Shown in pieces: positions 8,031 through 16,281 of a stretch of DNA of 64,000 bases. A program made the translations under genes and the position numbers. Within the stretch, counting starts at the first letter, position 1; each line of letters begins with the position of its first letter. This DNA comes from Cohaesibacter gelatinilyticus (GTDB lineage: Bacteria; Pseudomonadota; Alphaproteobacteria; Rhizobiales; Cohaesibacteraceae): positions 372,001-436,000 of the forward strand of contig NZ_OBEL01000002.1 of the NCBI RefSeq assembly GCF_900215605.1. The letters are read 5' to 3'. Below the pieces are notes generated by a model. It saw nothing but the letters and a program-made list of their open reading frames with translations. It was not told where the DNA came from and searched no databases.

Positions 8031-8966
8031 CTATTTCATGCCGCTGAGGGTGATGCCCTCGATGAAGCGGCGCTGCGCGATAAGAAATGCCACGATCAAA
8101 GGGGCAACGATGATCGTGGCCGTGGCCATCATCGGACCGAAATTGTCGCCATCCGCATCGCCCTTGAATTCCCGCAGACCCAATGGCGGGGTAAACAGGG
8201 AGCGATCACCGGTAATCACGATCCGTGGCCAGAAATAATCGTTCCAGTGGGCCACCACCGAGAAGATGGCAAAGGCCAGCAAGGCCGGAACGGCGGTGGG
8301 CAACATGACATTCCATATGATGGAAAATTCGTTCATGCCATCCATGCGGGCCGCATCGATCAGATCATCGGGAACCGTCATGAAGAATTGCCGCATCAGG
8401 AAGATGCCGAAGACCGAGATGGACCAGGGGATGATCAGCGCCGCATAGCTGTTGGTCAGGCCCAGCTTGGCCAGCATGATGTAAAGCGGCAGCGCAATGG
8501 CATGAACCGGGATCAGCAGGCAGAACAATACCAGACCAAAGACCACCTCCCGCCCCCAAAAGCGCAACTTGGCCAGTGCATAGGCACAAGGCAGCGCCAC
8601 CAGAACCTGAATGAAGAAGATGGACGCGGTGACAAACACCCCATTCAACAGATAGCGCACCAAAGGTGCCTTCTCAAAGGCCGTGGTGTAATTATAGATG
8701 ACCGGCGTCACCATGCAGTCGGCAATATCCTTGCCAAGCTTGATACAATAATCATCGCGGAACGCTTCCTGGCTGCCAAAGAAGCCACCGATATTCTGCA
8801 TGATCTCGGCCGGACTTTTGAAGCTGTAACTGACCATCACATAGAAGGGCAGAAGCACGATCAGGCAGCCGACAATCAGCACCACATGCTTCATGGTCTC
8901 AGCGGTTGAAAAGCGAAAGGCCGGAAGGCTGCCAGACTGCGCTGATGTTTGGGTTGCATAACTCAT
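8031..8966 (-). CDS. ABC transporter permease (UgpE-like)
   Basis: A 311-residue inner-membrane permease with about six membrane helices. The EAA loop reads EFSIIWNVMLPTAVPALLAF after DAARMDGM, the signature that docks the ATPase. The gene overlaps the previous permease gene by 4 bp. The region between the first and second membrane segments is longer than in UgpE, and this probably periplasmic insert carries two closely spaced cysteines (about residues 74 and 84). The other permease has a comparable cysteine-bearing insert. Confidence 0.85.
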   Translation of the reverse strand: MSYATQTSAQSGSLPAFRFSTAETMKHVVLIVGCLIVLLPFYVMVSYSFKSPAEIMQNIGGFFGSQEAFRDDYCIKLGKDIADCMVTPVIYNYTTAFEKAPLVRYLLNGVFVTASIFFIQVLVALPCAYALAKLRFWGREVVFGLVLFCLLIPVHAIALPLYIMLAKLGLTNSYAALIIPWSISVFGIFLMRQFFMTVPDDLIDAARMDGMNEFSIIWNVMLPTAVPALLAFAIFSVVAHWNDYFWPRIVITGDRSLFTPPLGLREFKGDADGDNFGPMMATATIIVAPLIVAFLIAQRRFIEGITLSGMK

Positions 8967-9883
8967 GTGTAATGGACCCTTCTTTCCACCAGCCAGCGCT
9001 GGGCCAAGGTGAGAAACATCACGAAGGCAAGAAACACCACCGTGATGGCAGCACCGATCCCCATCAGGTTCTGCTGAATTGCTTTTTCATAAATGGCGAA
9101 CATCATCACATAGACGGATTTGGACGGCCCGCCACCTTGCGGATAGAAGGCCTCGACCGTGTCAAAGACCTGAAAGGAACGGATGACGGAAATGGTGACG
9201 ACAAAAACGGTGGTCGGTCCCAGCATCGGCCATGTCACAAGCCGGAACCGCTCCCATGCCGATTTGGCCCCATCCATCTCGGCGGCGTGATAAAGTTCTC
9301 GCGGAACAGAGGTAAGCCCAGCCAGATAAAGCACCATATTGAAGCCGAATGCCTGCCAGACACCAATGAAGGCAACGGTCCAGATGGCATAGTCGCGATC
9401 CGTCAGCCAAAGCGGAAAGCCTTGCTTGCAGCCATGGGCATACCAGCTCCAGCCTTCAAGAAAGGAGCCGCAGCCCCGCTCAAGGGTGGAATTGACAATG
9501 CCGATGGTAGGGTGAAAGGCAAATTCCCAGACAATCGCCATGGCAATCAATGCCGCCATCACCGGCAGGAAATAGATGGTCTTGTAAACATCGCCAAAAC
9601 GCTTGATCGAGTTGATCAGCAAGGCTGCCCCCAGCCCCAGGCCAACGGACAAGGGCACTACCACAAAGACATATCGAAAGCTTGCGCCGAACATCTTGGC
9701 GTAAGCCGAGCGGGTGAAGATCTTCTCATAATTGGCAAGACCGACAAATTCGGCACCAGGATTGCCAAGGCTGTAATTGGTGAAGCTCATCAGCGAGGCG
9801 ATGCCAATCGGCAAAAGCAGGATCAACACCATGAGGATGAGCGCCGGGCCGACAAACCAGTAATGCGCTTTGGATCTTGCCAT
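8963..9883 (-). CDS. ABC transporter permease (UgpA-like)
   Basis: A 306-residue permease with about six membrane helices and the EAA loop AAEMDGAKSAWERFRLVTWP near the C-terminal third. ATG at 9883 was chosen over the GTG three bases earlier because it lies seven bases after GGAGG; it overlaps the ATPase stop as TGATG. Between FHPTIGIVN and the next helix is an insert of roughly 20 residues with two cysteines (about residues 138 and 152), not usual in UgpA. It pairs with the second permease and the ATPase to form the importer. Confidence 0.85.
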   Translation of the reverse strand: MARSKAHYWFVGPALILMVLILLLPIGIASLMSFTNYSLGNPGAEFVGLANYEKIFTRSAYAKMFGASFRYVFVVVPLSVGLGLGAALLINSIKRFGDVYKTIYFLPVMAALIAMAIVWEFAFHPTIGIVNSTLERGCGSFLEGWSWYAHGCKQGFPLWLTDRDYAIWTVAFIGVWQAFGFNMVLYLAGLTSVPRELYHAAEMDGAKSAWERFRLVTWPMLGPTTVFVVTISVIRSFQVFDTVEAFYPQGGGPSKSVYVMMFAIYEKAIQQNLMGIGAAITVVFLAFVMFLTLAQRWLVERRVHYT

Positions 9884-11064
9884 CACGCAACCTCCGGCAC
9901 GGTTGCTTTGACCCCGGATTTAGCCGGTGCCTTCTCTGCCTCATGGGACAGATCCACCCGCTTTCCGGCTTCATCAAACACCATTGCCACACCATGCTGC
10001 AGCTTGAAGGCAACATTCTGCCCGATGGAAACCGGCACACCCTCAATCGGAGCTGCCCGCAGCACAAGGCGATGCCCACCCTGATGCAGGATGACATGCA
10101 AATAGATGTCTGCACCGAGATTTTCCTTGTGCACCACACGCCCCTGCAAGGCATCGGGATCCTTGACGCTGCACAGCGCCAGATGCTCCGGGCGCAGGCC
10201 GATGGTGATGTCGCCAGAGCAGTTCTTTGCCACCCGCGTCAAAACCACATCCTCGCAAGCGGCGTGCCCATCAGCATCCAGATGCCCCGGCAACAGATTG
10301 ATCTTGGGTGCCCCGACAAATTCGGCAACCCGAATATCGCGCGGATTGTTATAGATCTCATCCGGCGTTCCAAGCTGCAGGATCTTGCCATCCATCATCA
10401 CCGCCATGCGGTCGGACATGGTCAGTGCTTCGGCCTGATCATGGGTTACATAAACAAAGGTCGTCTGCAGCGAGCGGTGCAGTTCGGCCAGTTCCGAGCG
10501 CATATGAATGCGCAAGGCAGCATCAAGATTGGAAAGCGGCTCATCCATCAGGAAGCCGACCGGTTTGCGCACCATGGCCCGGCCGAGAGCCACACGCTGG
10601 CGCTGTCCTCCTGACAATTGGCCCGGCTTGCGCGCCAGCAGATGATCGATCTTCAGAACCTTGGCAGCGTCAGACACCTGGCTGGAAAGGTCACGATATT
10701 TGGCCCGCGCCAGAAATTGCCCGATCAGGGGAAGACGCTCCGTGAAAGACAGATCCCGCAACCGCAAGGGCGTCATCATATTCTGGCCAACGCTCAAATG
10801 CGGATAGAGCGCATAGGATTGAAACACCATAGCCAGGTTTCGATCGGCAGGACGCACATCATTGACCCGCTCGCCATCGATCAACACATCGCCAGAGTCC
10901 GGAGCCTCAAGCCCTGCCAGAATTCTCAGCAGGGTCGACTTGCCGCAACCGGATGGGCCGACAAGGGTCAGAAACTCACCGGGAGCGATATCCAGATCGA
11001 TCCGCTCCAGAACCGAGGTCTCTCCAAAGCTCTTTTCAATTGCCTTCAGGGAAATGGATGCCAT
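9883..11064 (-). CDS. ABC transporter ATP-binding protein (UgpC/MalK-like)
   Basis: A 393-residue ATPase. Walker A is GPSGCGKST (about residues 36-44), the signature motif LSGGQRQRVALGRA, Walker B GFLMDEPLSNLDA, and the H-loop YVTHDQAEALT. The C-terminal third is the OB-fold regulatory domain of MalK/UgpC proteins. The start at MASISLK was chosen because AAGGAG lies seven bases upstream, rather than nine codons earlier. It is the first gene of the importer operon and faces a divergent LysR gene 117 bp away. Confidence 0.88.
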   Translation of the reverse strand: MASISLKAIEKSFGETSVLERIDLDIAPGEFLTLVGPSGCGKSTLLRILAGLEAPDSGDVLIDGERVNDVRPADRNLAMVFQSYALYPHLSVGQNMMTPLRLRDLSFTERLPLIGQFLARAKYRDLSSQVSDAAKVLKIDHLLARKPGQLSGGQRQRVALGRAMVRKPVGFLMDEPLSNLDAALRIHMRSELAELHRSLQTTFVYVTHDQAEALTMSDRMAVMMDGKILQLGTPDEIYNNPRDIRVAEFVGAPKINLLPGHLDADGHAACEDVVLTRVAKNCSGDITIGLRPEHLALCSVKDPDALQGRVVHKENLGADIYLHVILHQGGHRLVLRAAPIEGVPVSIGQNVAFKLQHGVAMVFDEAGKRVDLSHEAEKAPAKSGVKATVPEVA

Positions 11065-11181
11065 CAAGTTGCTCCTTATGTTGAGCGGCACCCTAGAGAG
11101 GCTGATTGAAACATCTGTGACGTAATATTAGTGTCGCTAATACTCGTTAGAGTCCGTCATGAAATTCAACATGGAATTGTC

Positions 11182-12063
11182 ATGAACACATCGCCCAGCC
11201 CCTATCAGATCAAGGCTTTCACCCATGTAGCGCGGGAGCGAAGCTTCTCGCGAGCGGCGCACTGTCTGGGGGTAACCCAATCATCCGTCACCCAGCATGT
11301 GGCAAAGCTGGAGGCGAGGATGGGCACCCAGCTTTTCATCCGGAGGCGCGAAGGTCTGGAGCTGACCCGTGCCGGGGCCGAGCTGTTCAAGATTACCGAC
11401 AGACTGGCAACACTGGATCAGCTGGTCGCCGAAAAAATCAGCGATTATAGCGCCCTCAGTGATGGCCATATTCGGTTGATTGCCAATGCCCCACGCCCGG
11501 CCATGCCGATCATTGCCCGCTATGGCGAGCTCTATCCGCAGATACAAATCGACTTCACACTCTATGACTGGACCACATCCATGGTGCTTCTCAATGAGCG
11601 GCAGGTGGATGTCGCCATCATCACCGAGCCAGAGGAAAACGAGAACCTCTTCATCCATGAATTGCGCCGCTCCAGATACATGGCCCATATGCGCACCGAT
11701 CACCCTTTGGCAAACCGCTCCGAATTATCCTTGAAAGATCTGCAGTCAGAATGCCTGGTCTTGCCGGGAGACGGATCCCTCACCCAGAAAATCATGCAAT
11801 CCAAGATCGAGGAGCATGGCCTCAGCTTTGCGCGTCAGATGAAGACAACAACCTTTCCCATGGTCAAGGAGGCCCTTCTGCACAATCTCGGCGTCAGCCT
11901 TTTGCTGGAAAACAGCCTCTTTCCATCCGACAAGCTGGTCGCCATCCCGGTACGCGAAATGAACGAGCAATATCGAGATTGTCTCGTCATCCCAAGGGAC
12001 AAAAAAGACCTCAGACTGATCAACAGCTTCTACGGCATCTGCATCGACGCCATGGTCCCATGA
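11182..12063 (+). CDS. LysR family transcriptional regulator
   Basis: A 293-residue regulator with a LysR winged helix (residues about 8-66: AFTHVARERSFSRAAHCLG, then QSSVTQHVAKLE) and a periplasmic-binding-like effector domain. The start at MNTSPSPYQIKAF fits the family better than the ATG 51 bp upstream. It is transcribed away from the ABC importer operon, and the 117-bp divergent gap holds both promoters, so it probably controls the importer. Sequence flavour (FTLYDWTTSMVLLNERQVD) is like regulators found beside phosphonate or phosphate-ester uptake genes; that is a recollection, not a test. Confidence 0.82.
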   Translation: MNTSPSPYQIKAFTHVARERSFSRAAHCLGVTQSSVTQHVAKLEARMGTQLFIRRREGLELTRAGAELFKITDRLATLDQLVAEKISDYSALSDGHIRLIANAPRPAMPIIARYGELYPQIQIDFTLYDWTTSMVLLNERQVDVAIITEPEENENLFIHELRRSRYMAHMRTDHPLANRSELSLKDLQSECLVLPGDGSLTQKIMQSKIEEHGLSFARQMKTTTFPMVKEALLHNLGVSLLLENSLFPSDKLVAIPVREMNEQYRDCLVIPRDKKDLRLINSFYGICIDAMVP

Positions 12064-12070
12064 AAGGCCA

Positions 12071-12829
12071 TCAGGGCAGCAAGGCCGGAACGCTGTCTGA
12101 GAGCAATTTCGCGGCTGCCAAGGCAAGGAAACCATAGACAATTTTCACAAAGACATCCTGGTTCACCAAGGAATGCAGACGCGTTCCAAGGAAAACACCC
12201 ACAAACAATACGGGCGCAAGACATGCGCTGGTGACCATACTTGAAGCAGAGAGGGTGCCCGTTGCCCCATAGGCAATCGTCTTGATGAGATTCAAGGAGA
12301 AAAAGAAGACGGTATTGGTTCCCACGAACCACGTCTTTTGCAGCTTTTGATCCAGCAGATAGCCTTTGACCGGCGGGCCACCCGCATGGGCAACAAAACT
12401 TGCAAAGCCGGACAGAAGCCCCAGTCCCCAGACCACGGGCCGATGGGTCACACCAAAGATGCATCCTGCACGCCGGGAGGCAAAAAACTGCAAAACGAAG
12501 AATATGGCAAGAAGCCCAATAAGCAGCCTGATAAAATCCACGTCCATATGCTGGAATGTGATGCTACCCAAAAACAACCCGATAAGAGCCGCAGGCAACA
12601 AACCAAACACGATTGACCAATCCCATGTTTGGCGATAGCGCCAGACAATCAGGATATCCATGACCAACAAGATTGGCATCATGACAGCAGCTGCAAATTG
12701 AGGGGCAACATGGAGCGACATGATGGGAACTGCCATAACCCCCAATCCTCCGCCAAAACCACTTTTGGAAATACCCGTCAGCAAGATGGCCAGAATTGAA
12801 GCAAGATAAAAAGAAAGTGTGAGTTCCAT
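12071..12829 (-). CDS. TauE/SafE family sulfite exporter-like membrane protein
   Basis: A 252-residue polytopic membrane protein, about eight helices, arranged as two homologous halves. The family motifs are GISKSGFGGGLGVMAVPIM near the N-terminus and SGFASFVAHAGGPPVKGYLL at the start of the second half. TauE/SafE proteins export sulfite, sulfoacetate or related organosulfur anions. The gene converges on the LysR gene ending at 12063 with a 7-bp gap and is divergent from another LysR gene at 12916, which probably controls it. Confidence 0.85.
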   Translation of the reverse strand: MELTLSFYLASILAILLTGISKSGFGGGLGVMAVPIMSLHVAPQFAAAVMMPILLVMDILIVWRYRQTWDWSIVFGLLPAALIGLFLGSITFQHMDVDFIRLLIGLLAIFFVLQFFASRRAGCIFGVTHRPVVWGLGLLSGFASFVAHAGGPPVKGYLLDQKLQKTWFVGTNTVFFFSLNLIKTIAYGATGTLSASSMVTSACLAPVLFVGVFLGTRLHSLVNQDVFVKIVYGFLALAAAKLLSDSVPALLP

Positions 12830-12915
12830 AGGGTCCGTCCGTTTGATGGTTCAAACTTGTGTAAACCCCGCATTTAAATCTTTGAAACGATTTTATTTGG
12901 CTTTAAAAATCTCAT

Positions 12916-13770
12916 ATGAAGATTTCATTTGACATCAATATGCTCAAGACATTTGCACTTGTGGCGCAAGATCTCAACTTCACGCTTGTTGCCGAAAAGC
13001 GCAACACCGTTCAATCGGCAGTGAGCGCCCAAATCAGGAAACTTGAAGAAGCCCTGGGCCAACCCATGCTGTCGCGCGGGCGCGGCCAGAGTATGCATCT
13101 GACCCCCGAGGGGGAAGCATTTCTGATCTATGCACGCCGTATACTTGCCTTGTCAGAGGAAGCAATTGAGACAGTCCGCACAACCAATTCACGACAAATC
13201 CTGAGACTGGGAACAACAACAACGCTGGCAATGTCCATTGTCAGCAATGTCTTGAGAACATTTGCCAGACAAAGACCCGATGTTCAAATCCAGATACAAT
13301 GCGATCGCAGCGACAGCCTGCTTCAACGTCTGGAAGAGGGCGAAATAGACGTGGCTTTCATGATGGATCAGGGACGGCATGCCTTGCGATCCTTCGTACA
13401 TTCCATGGATCTGGAATGGGTTTGCTCACCTGATTTTGCATTGCCTGACGAAGGCCCCATACCTCTTGCCTTTCTCACGGACGGGCGGGATCTCCGACAA
13501 TATGCCCTGACCGCGTTAGATACCGCCGGACAACAAGGGCATATCACACATCTAAGCCCTCATCCGGTAGGCGTCCGATCCCTTGTTCAAGCCGGATTGG
13601 CACTGACCGTCATGCCACGCCTGACAATTGTAGAGCCTTTGGTCCCCGCATCCGGAACATTCAACCTTCCCAAACTGTCACCGATTGCTCTTGCAGCTTA
13701 TCATGCCCCGCGTGAGGGAGTTTCCTGTGCAGATGACTTGCTCCATCTGCTCGAAACTGCCGCAAAATGA
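12916..13770 (+). CDS. LysR family transcriptional regulator
   Basis: A 284-residue LysR protein. The helix-turn-helix is in residues 5-63 (MLKTFALVAQDLNFTLVAEK, then QSAVSAQIRKLEEAL). The effector domain is fairly short. It is divergent from the TauE-type exporter with an 86-bp gap, the usual LysR-target arrangement, so it probably regulates export of sulfite or a related anion. The effector cannot be predicted. Confidence 0.82.
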   Translation: MKISFDINMLKTFALVAQDLNFTLVAEKRNTVQSAVSAQIRKLEEALGQPMLSRGRGQSMHLTPEGEAFLIYARRILALSEEAIETVRTTNSRQILRLGTTTTLAMSIVSNVLRTFARQRPDVQIQIQCDRSDSLLQRLEEGEIDVAFMMDQGRHALRSFVHSMDLEWVCSPDFALPDEGPIPLAFLTDGRDLRQYALTALDTAGQQGHITHLSPHPVGVRSLVQAGLALTVMPRLTIVEPLVPASGTFNLPKLSPIALAAYHAPREGVSCADDLLHLLETAAK

Positions 13771-14015
13771 AAAGAAAGCGAACCATCCATACAATCGCAT
13801 GAAAGATCGCTCCGTCACCCTGTCAGCAGGCTTCATACAATTGCAACACAAGGCGATTATGACGTCTCTACTCTGGCATCGGGAATACGGCTGACGGTTT
13901 GACAGCAACAGGGATTGTACCTATAAAGTTCGAACAGGGGTTCACAAGCACCTCGTGAGGCGCCAGCCAAAACTTGTATCCTTCCAGTCTGATAGCTCTT
14001 TATGGAGGATGCTCT

Positions 14016-14834
14016 ATGGCGTCATATAACGAAATATCCGTATCCACACTCGCCCGATTGATCGGCACGCCCGATTGCCCAATCCTGCTTGATGTTCGCA
14101 TTGATGAGGACTTTACCGACAGCCCGCAATTGATCCCGGGCGCGCGCCGCTACCCCTTCGACAAGATCACCGAAATCGCAGACAGTCTCAAGGACAAGGC
14201 AGTCGTCCTGTATTGCCAGAAAGGCCTGAAGATCAGCCAGGGAGCCGCAGCACTATTGCGCAATTGTGGCGTCAAGGCCGAAATCCTTGGCGGCGGTCAG
14301 TTTGCCTGGAGAGATGCAGGCTTGCCCATGGTTGACGTCAGCAAGTTGCCGCCATTGGACAATGAGGGCCGCACAATTTGGGTCACACGCCACCGCCCAA
14401 AAATTGATCGCATCGCATGTCCCTGGCTCATTCGCCGGTTCATCGACCCAAGGGCACAATTTCTGTTTGTCTCGGCGTCTCAAGTGCTCAATGTCGCAGA
14501 TCGCTTCAACGCCACCCCCTTTGATATAGAGGGTGTTTTCTGGAGCCATCGTGGCCCGGACTGCACTTTTGACACCATGGTGGAGGAATTTGGCATCAAA
14601 AATGATGCACTTGCAAGACTGGCCTTGATCGTGCGCGGGGCGGACACGAACAGACATGATCTCGCCCCCGAAGCCGCAGGCCTTCTGGCGGCGTCGCTGG
14701 GCCTGTCTCGCATGTATCGGGACGATCTTGAACAGCTCGAGGCTGGCATCAAGCTCTATGACGCATTCTATCGCTGGGCACGCGATGCGACCAATGAGGG
14801 ACATGACTGGCCCGCGATGTCCAGGAGTACATGA
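14016..14834 (+). CDS. chrB: Rhodanese-ChrB domain chromate resistance protein
   Basis: A 272-residue two-domain protein. The N-terminal domain (about residues 5-100) is a rhodanese: LLDVRIDEDF opens it and the active-site loop is LYCQKGLKISQG, with the Cys in place. The C-terminal domain (about 120-265) is the ChrB C-terminal fold: IWVTRHRPKIDRIACPWLIR, then FVSASQVLNVADRF, and GADTNRHDLAPEAAGL. The start was placed at MASYNE because GGAGG precedes it by eight bases. The stop overlaps the ATG of the chromate transporter by 4 bp. It lacks the helix-turn-helix half of classical ChrB regulators, so it is more likely an accessory or enzymatic factor of chromate resistance. Confidence 0.82.
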   Translation: MASYNEISVSTLARLIGTPDCPILLDVRIDEDFTDSPQLIPGARRYPFDKITEIADSLKDKAVVLYCQKGLKISQGAAALLRNCGVKAEILGGGQFAWRDAGLPMVDVSKLPPLDNEGRTIWVTRHRPKIDRIACPWLIRRFIDPRAQFLFVSASQVLNVADRFNATPFDIEGVFWSHRGPDCTFDTMVEEFGIKNDALARLALIVRGADTNRHDLAPEAAGLLAASLGLSRMYRDDLEQLEAGIKLYDAFYRWARDATNEGHDWPAMSRST

Positions 14835-16129
14835 TCTTGACCACCCTCACCGAAGTACCAGGACGCACAAGTCCTTCCCTGAGCGAGGCAACACGCGTCT
14901 GGTGGAAAATCGGCATTCTATCCTTTGGCGGTCCTGCTGCACAAATCGCCTTGATGCATAAAGAAATTGTCGAAGAACGCAGCTGGCTTTCAGAACAGCA
15001 ATATCTGAATGCCTTGAGCTTTTGCATGTTGTTGCCCGGCCCGGAAGCCATGCAGCTCGCAACATTTGCGGGCTGGCGCTTGCACGGAACCATCGGCGGC
15101 CTGATTGCAGGGCTGCTTTTTGTCCTGCCCGGCGCGGCAATCATCATGGCATTGGCCACAATCTACAGCCTGTTTGGAAATGTACCGCTGGTCGAGCTGC
15201 TTTTTTATGGCATCAAAACTGCGGTTCTGGTCATTGTCGTGGAAGCTTTGTTACGTGTGGCAAGGAAAGCCCTGACAAAGAGACACCACTGGGCCATAGT
15301 CGGGCTGGCTTTCACCGGCATTTTCTTCTTTTCTCTGCCCTATCCGCTGATCGTTCTGGCGGCAGGCCTCATCGGCTGGCTCATGAGCACACAATCCCAT
15401 GAGCAACAAACCGTCGACATGGCCCATATCTCGGCGTCCAGAACATTTGTCACATGTCTGATCTGGCTGTCGATCTGGCTCATCCCGCTTGTGGCACTGG
15501 CTGCATTGGGTGCCCCTGATCTGCTTGTTGAAGTGGGCACCTTCTTTTCGACCCTGGCGGTCGTCACCTTTGGCGGAGCCTATGCCGTTCTGGCCTATAT
15601 GGCACAGGATGTTGTTGTGCAATTTGGCTGGTTGACGGCAGGGGAAATGGTCGATGCACTGGGATTGGCAGAAACCACGCCCGGCCCCTTGATCCTCGTC
15701 ACACAATTTGTCGGCTTTCTTGCTGGCTTCAATCAGGGCGGACTGCTGCTTGGACTGGCCGCAGCCCTCGTCTGTCTTTGGGTGACATTCACACCATGTT
15801 TCCTATGGATATTTGCCGGTGCCCCTTACATCGAATGGATCTCGAACCAGCCCCGATTGAAAGGCGCACTTCAGGCCATCACGGCGGCGGTCGTCGGCGT
15901 CATCCTGAACTTGTCCATTTGGTTTGCCCTTCATGTTCTGTTTTCAAAGGTCAGCCTCAAAAAACAAGGGGTCCTGACCTTATGGACGCCAGAACTCGCA
16001 TCCATCGAATGGATCGCCCTGGCATTGTTCATATTCTGCTCTTTTCTGGCTTTCCGGATGCATTGGGGCATCATCAGAATATTGCTTGTGGCTTCCCTGA
16101 CAAGCGCAGCATTGCGCTTTGTCCTGTAA
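14831..16129 (+). CDS. chrA: Chromate transporter ChrA (long chain, two CHR domains)
   Basis: A 432-residue membrane protein with two homologous CHR domains. The first has GILSFGGPAAQIALMHKEIV and LLPGPEAMQLATFAGW. The second has AVVTFGGAYAVLAYMAQDVV and LGLAETTPGPLILVTQFVGF. ChrA proteins expel chromate by a proton-coupled or sulfate-related mechanism. Translation is coupled to chrB by a 4-bp overlap. The length is normal for the two-domain subfamily. Confidence 0.9.
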   Translation: MILTTLTEVPGRTSPSLSEATRVWWKIGILSFGGPAAQIALMHKEIVEERSWLSEQQYLNALSFCMLLPGPEAMQLATFAGWRLHGTIGGLIAGLLFVLPGAAIIMALATIYSLFGNVPLVELLFYGIKTAVLVIVVEALLRVARKALTKRHHWAIVGLAFTGIFFFSLPYPLIVLAAGLIGWLMSTQSHEQQTVDMAHISASRTFVTCLIWLSIWLIPLVALAALGAPDLLVEVGTFFSTLAVVTFGGAYAVLAYMAQDVVVQFGWLTAGEMVDALGLAETTPGPLILVTQFVGFLAGFNQGGLLLGLAAALVCLWVTFTPCFLWIFAGAPYIEWISNQPRLKGALQAITAAVVGVILNLSIWFALHVLFSKVSLKKQGVLTLWTPELASIEWIALALFIFCSFLAFRMHWGIIRILLVASLTSAALRFVL

Positions 16130-16135
16130 GGGATT

Positions 16136-16238
16136 AGAGCGTATTCCCGAAAAGTGTGTGCGGTTTTCGGATAAGAATATGCTTGGAAACAATGGCTTGA
16201 GCATTTTGAATGACCAGGTATTCATTCAAAATGCTCAA
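16136..16238. repeat. Dispersed intergenic repeat, copy A
   Basis: This about 103-bp element begins agagcgtattcccgaaaag and continues through cggttttcgg and cttggaaacaatggctt. A close copy is at 62766-62868 and a decayed one at 37401-37463, all in the same orientation. The 3' part of this copy folds into a perfect 15-bp stem (16199-16213 with 16222-16236, eight-base loop) that can end the chrA transcript. It resembles the short palindromic elements scattered in rhizobial genomes; that comparison is from memory. Confidence 0.7.
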
Positions 16239-16281
16239 GTCGCGATTCAACGATTATGAGAAGTGCTTTAACGATACCCGA

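Noticed and set aside
8906-10084. 392-codon plus-strand frame opposite the permease genes
   Set aside because: Antisense of strongly conserved permease and ATPase genes; no domain and His/Gln/Lys-rich composition typical of shadow frames.
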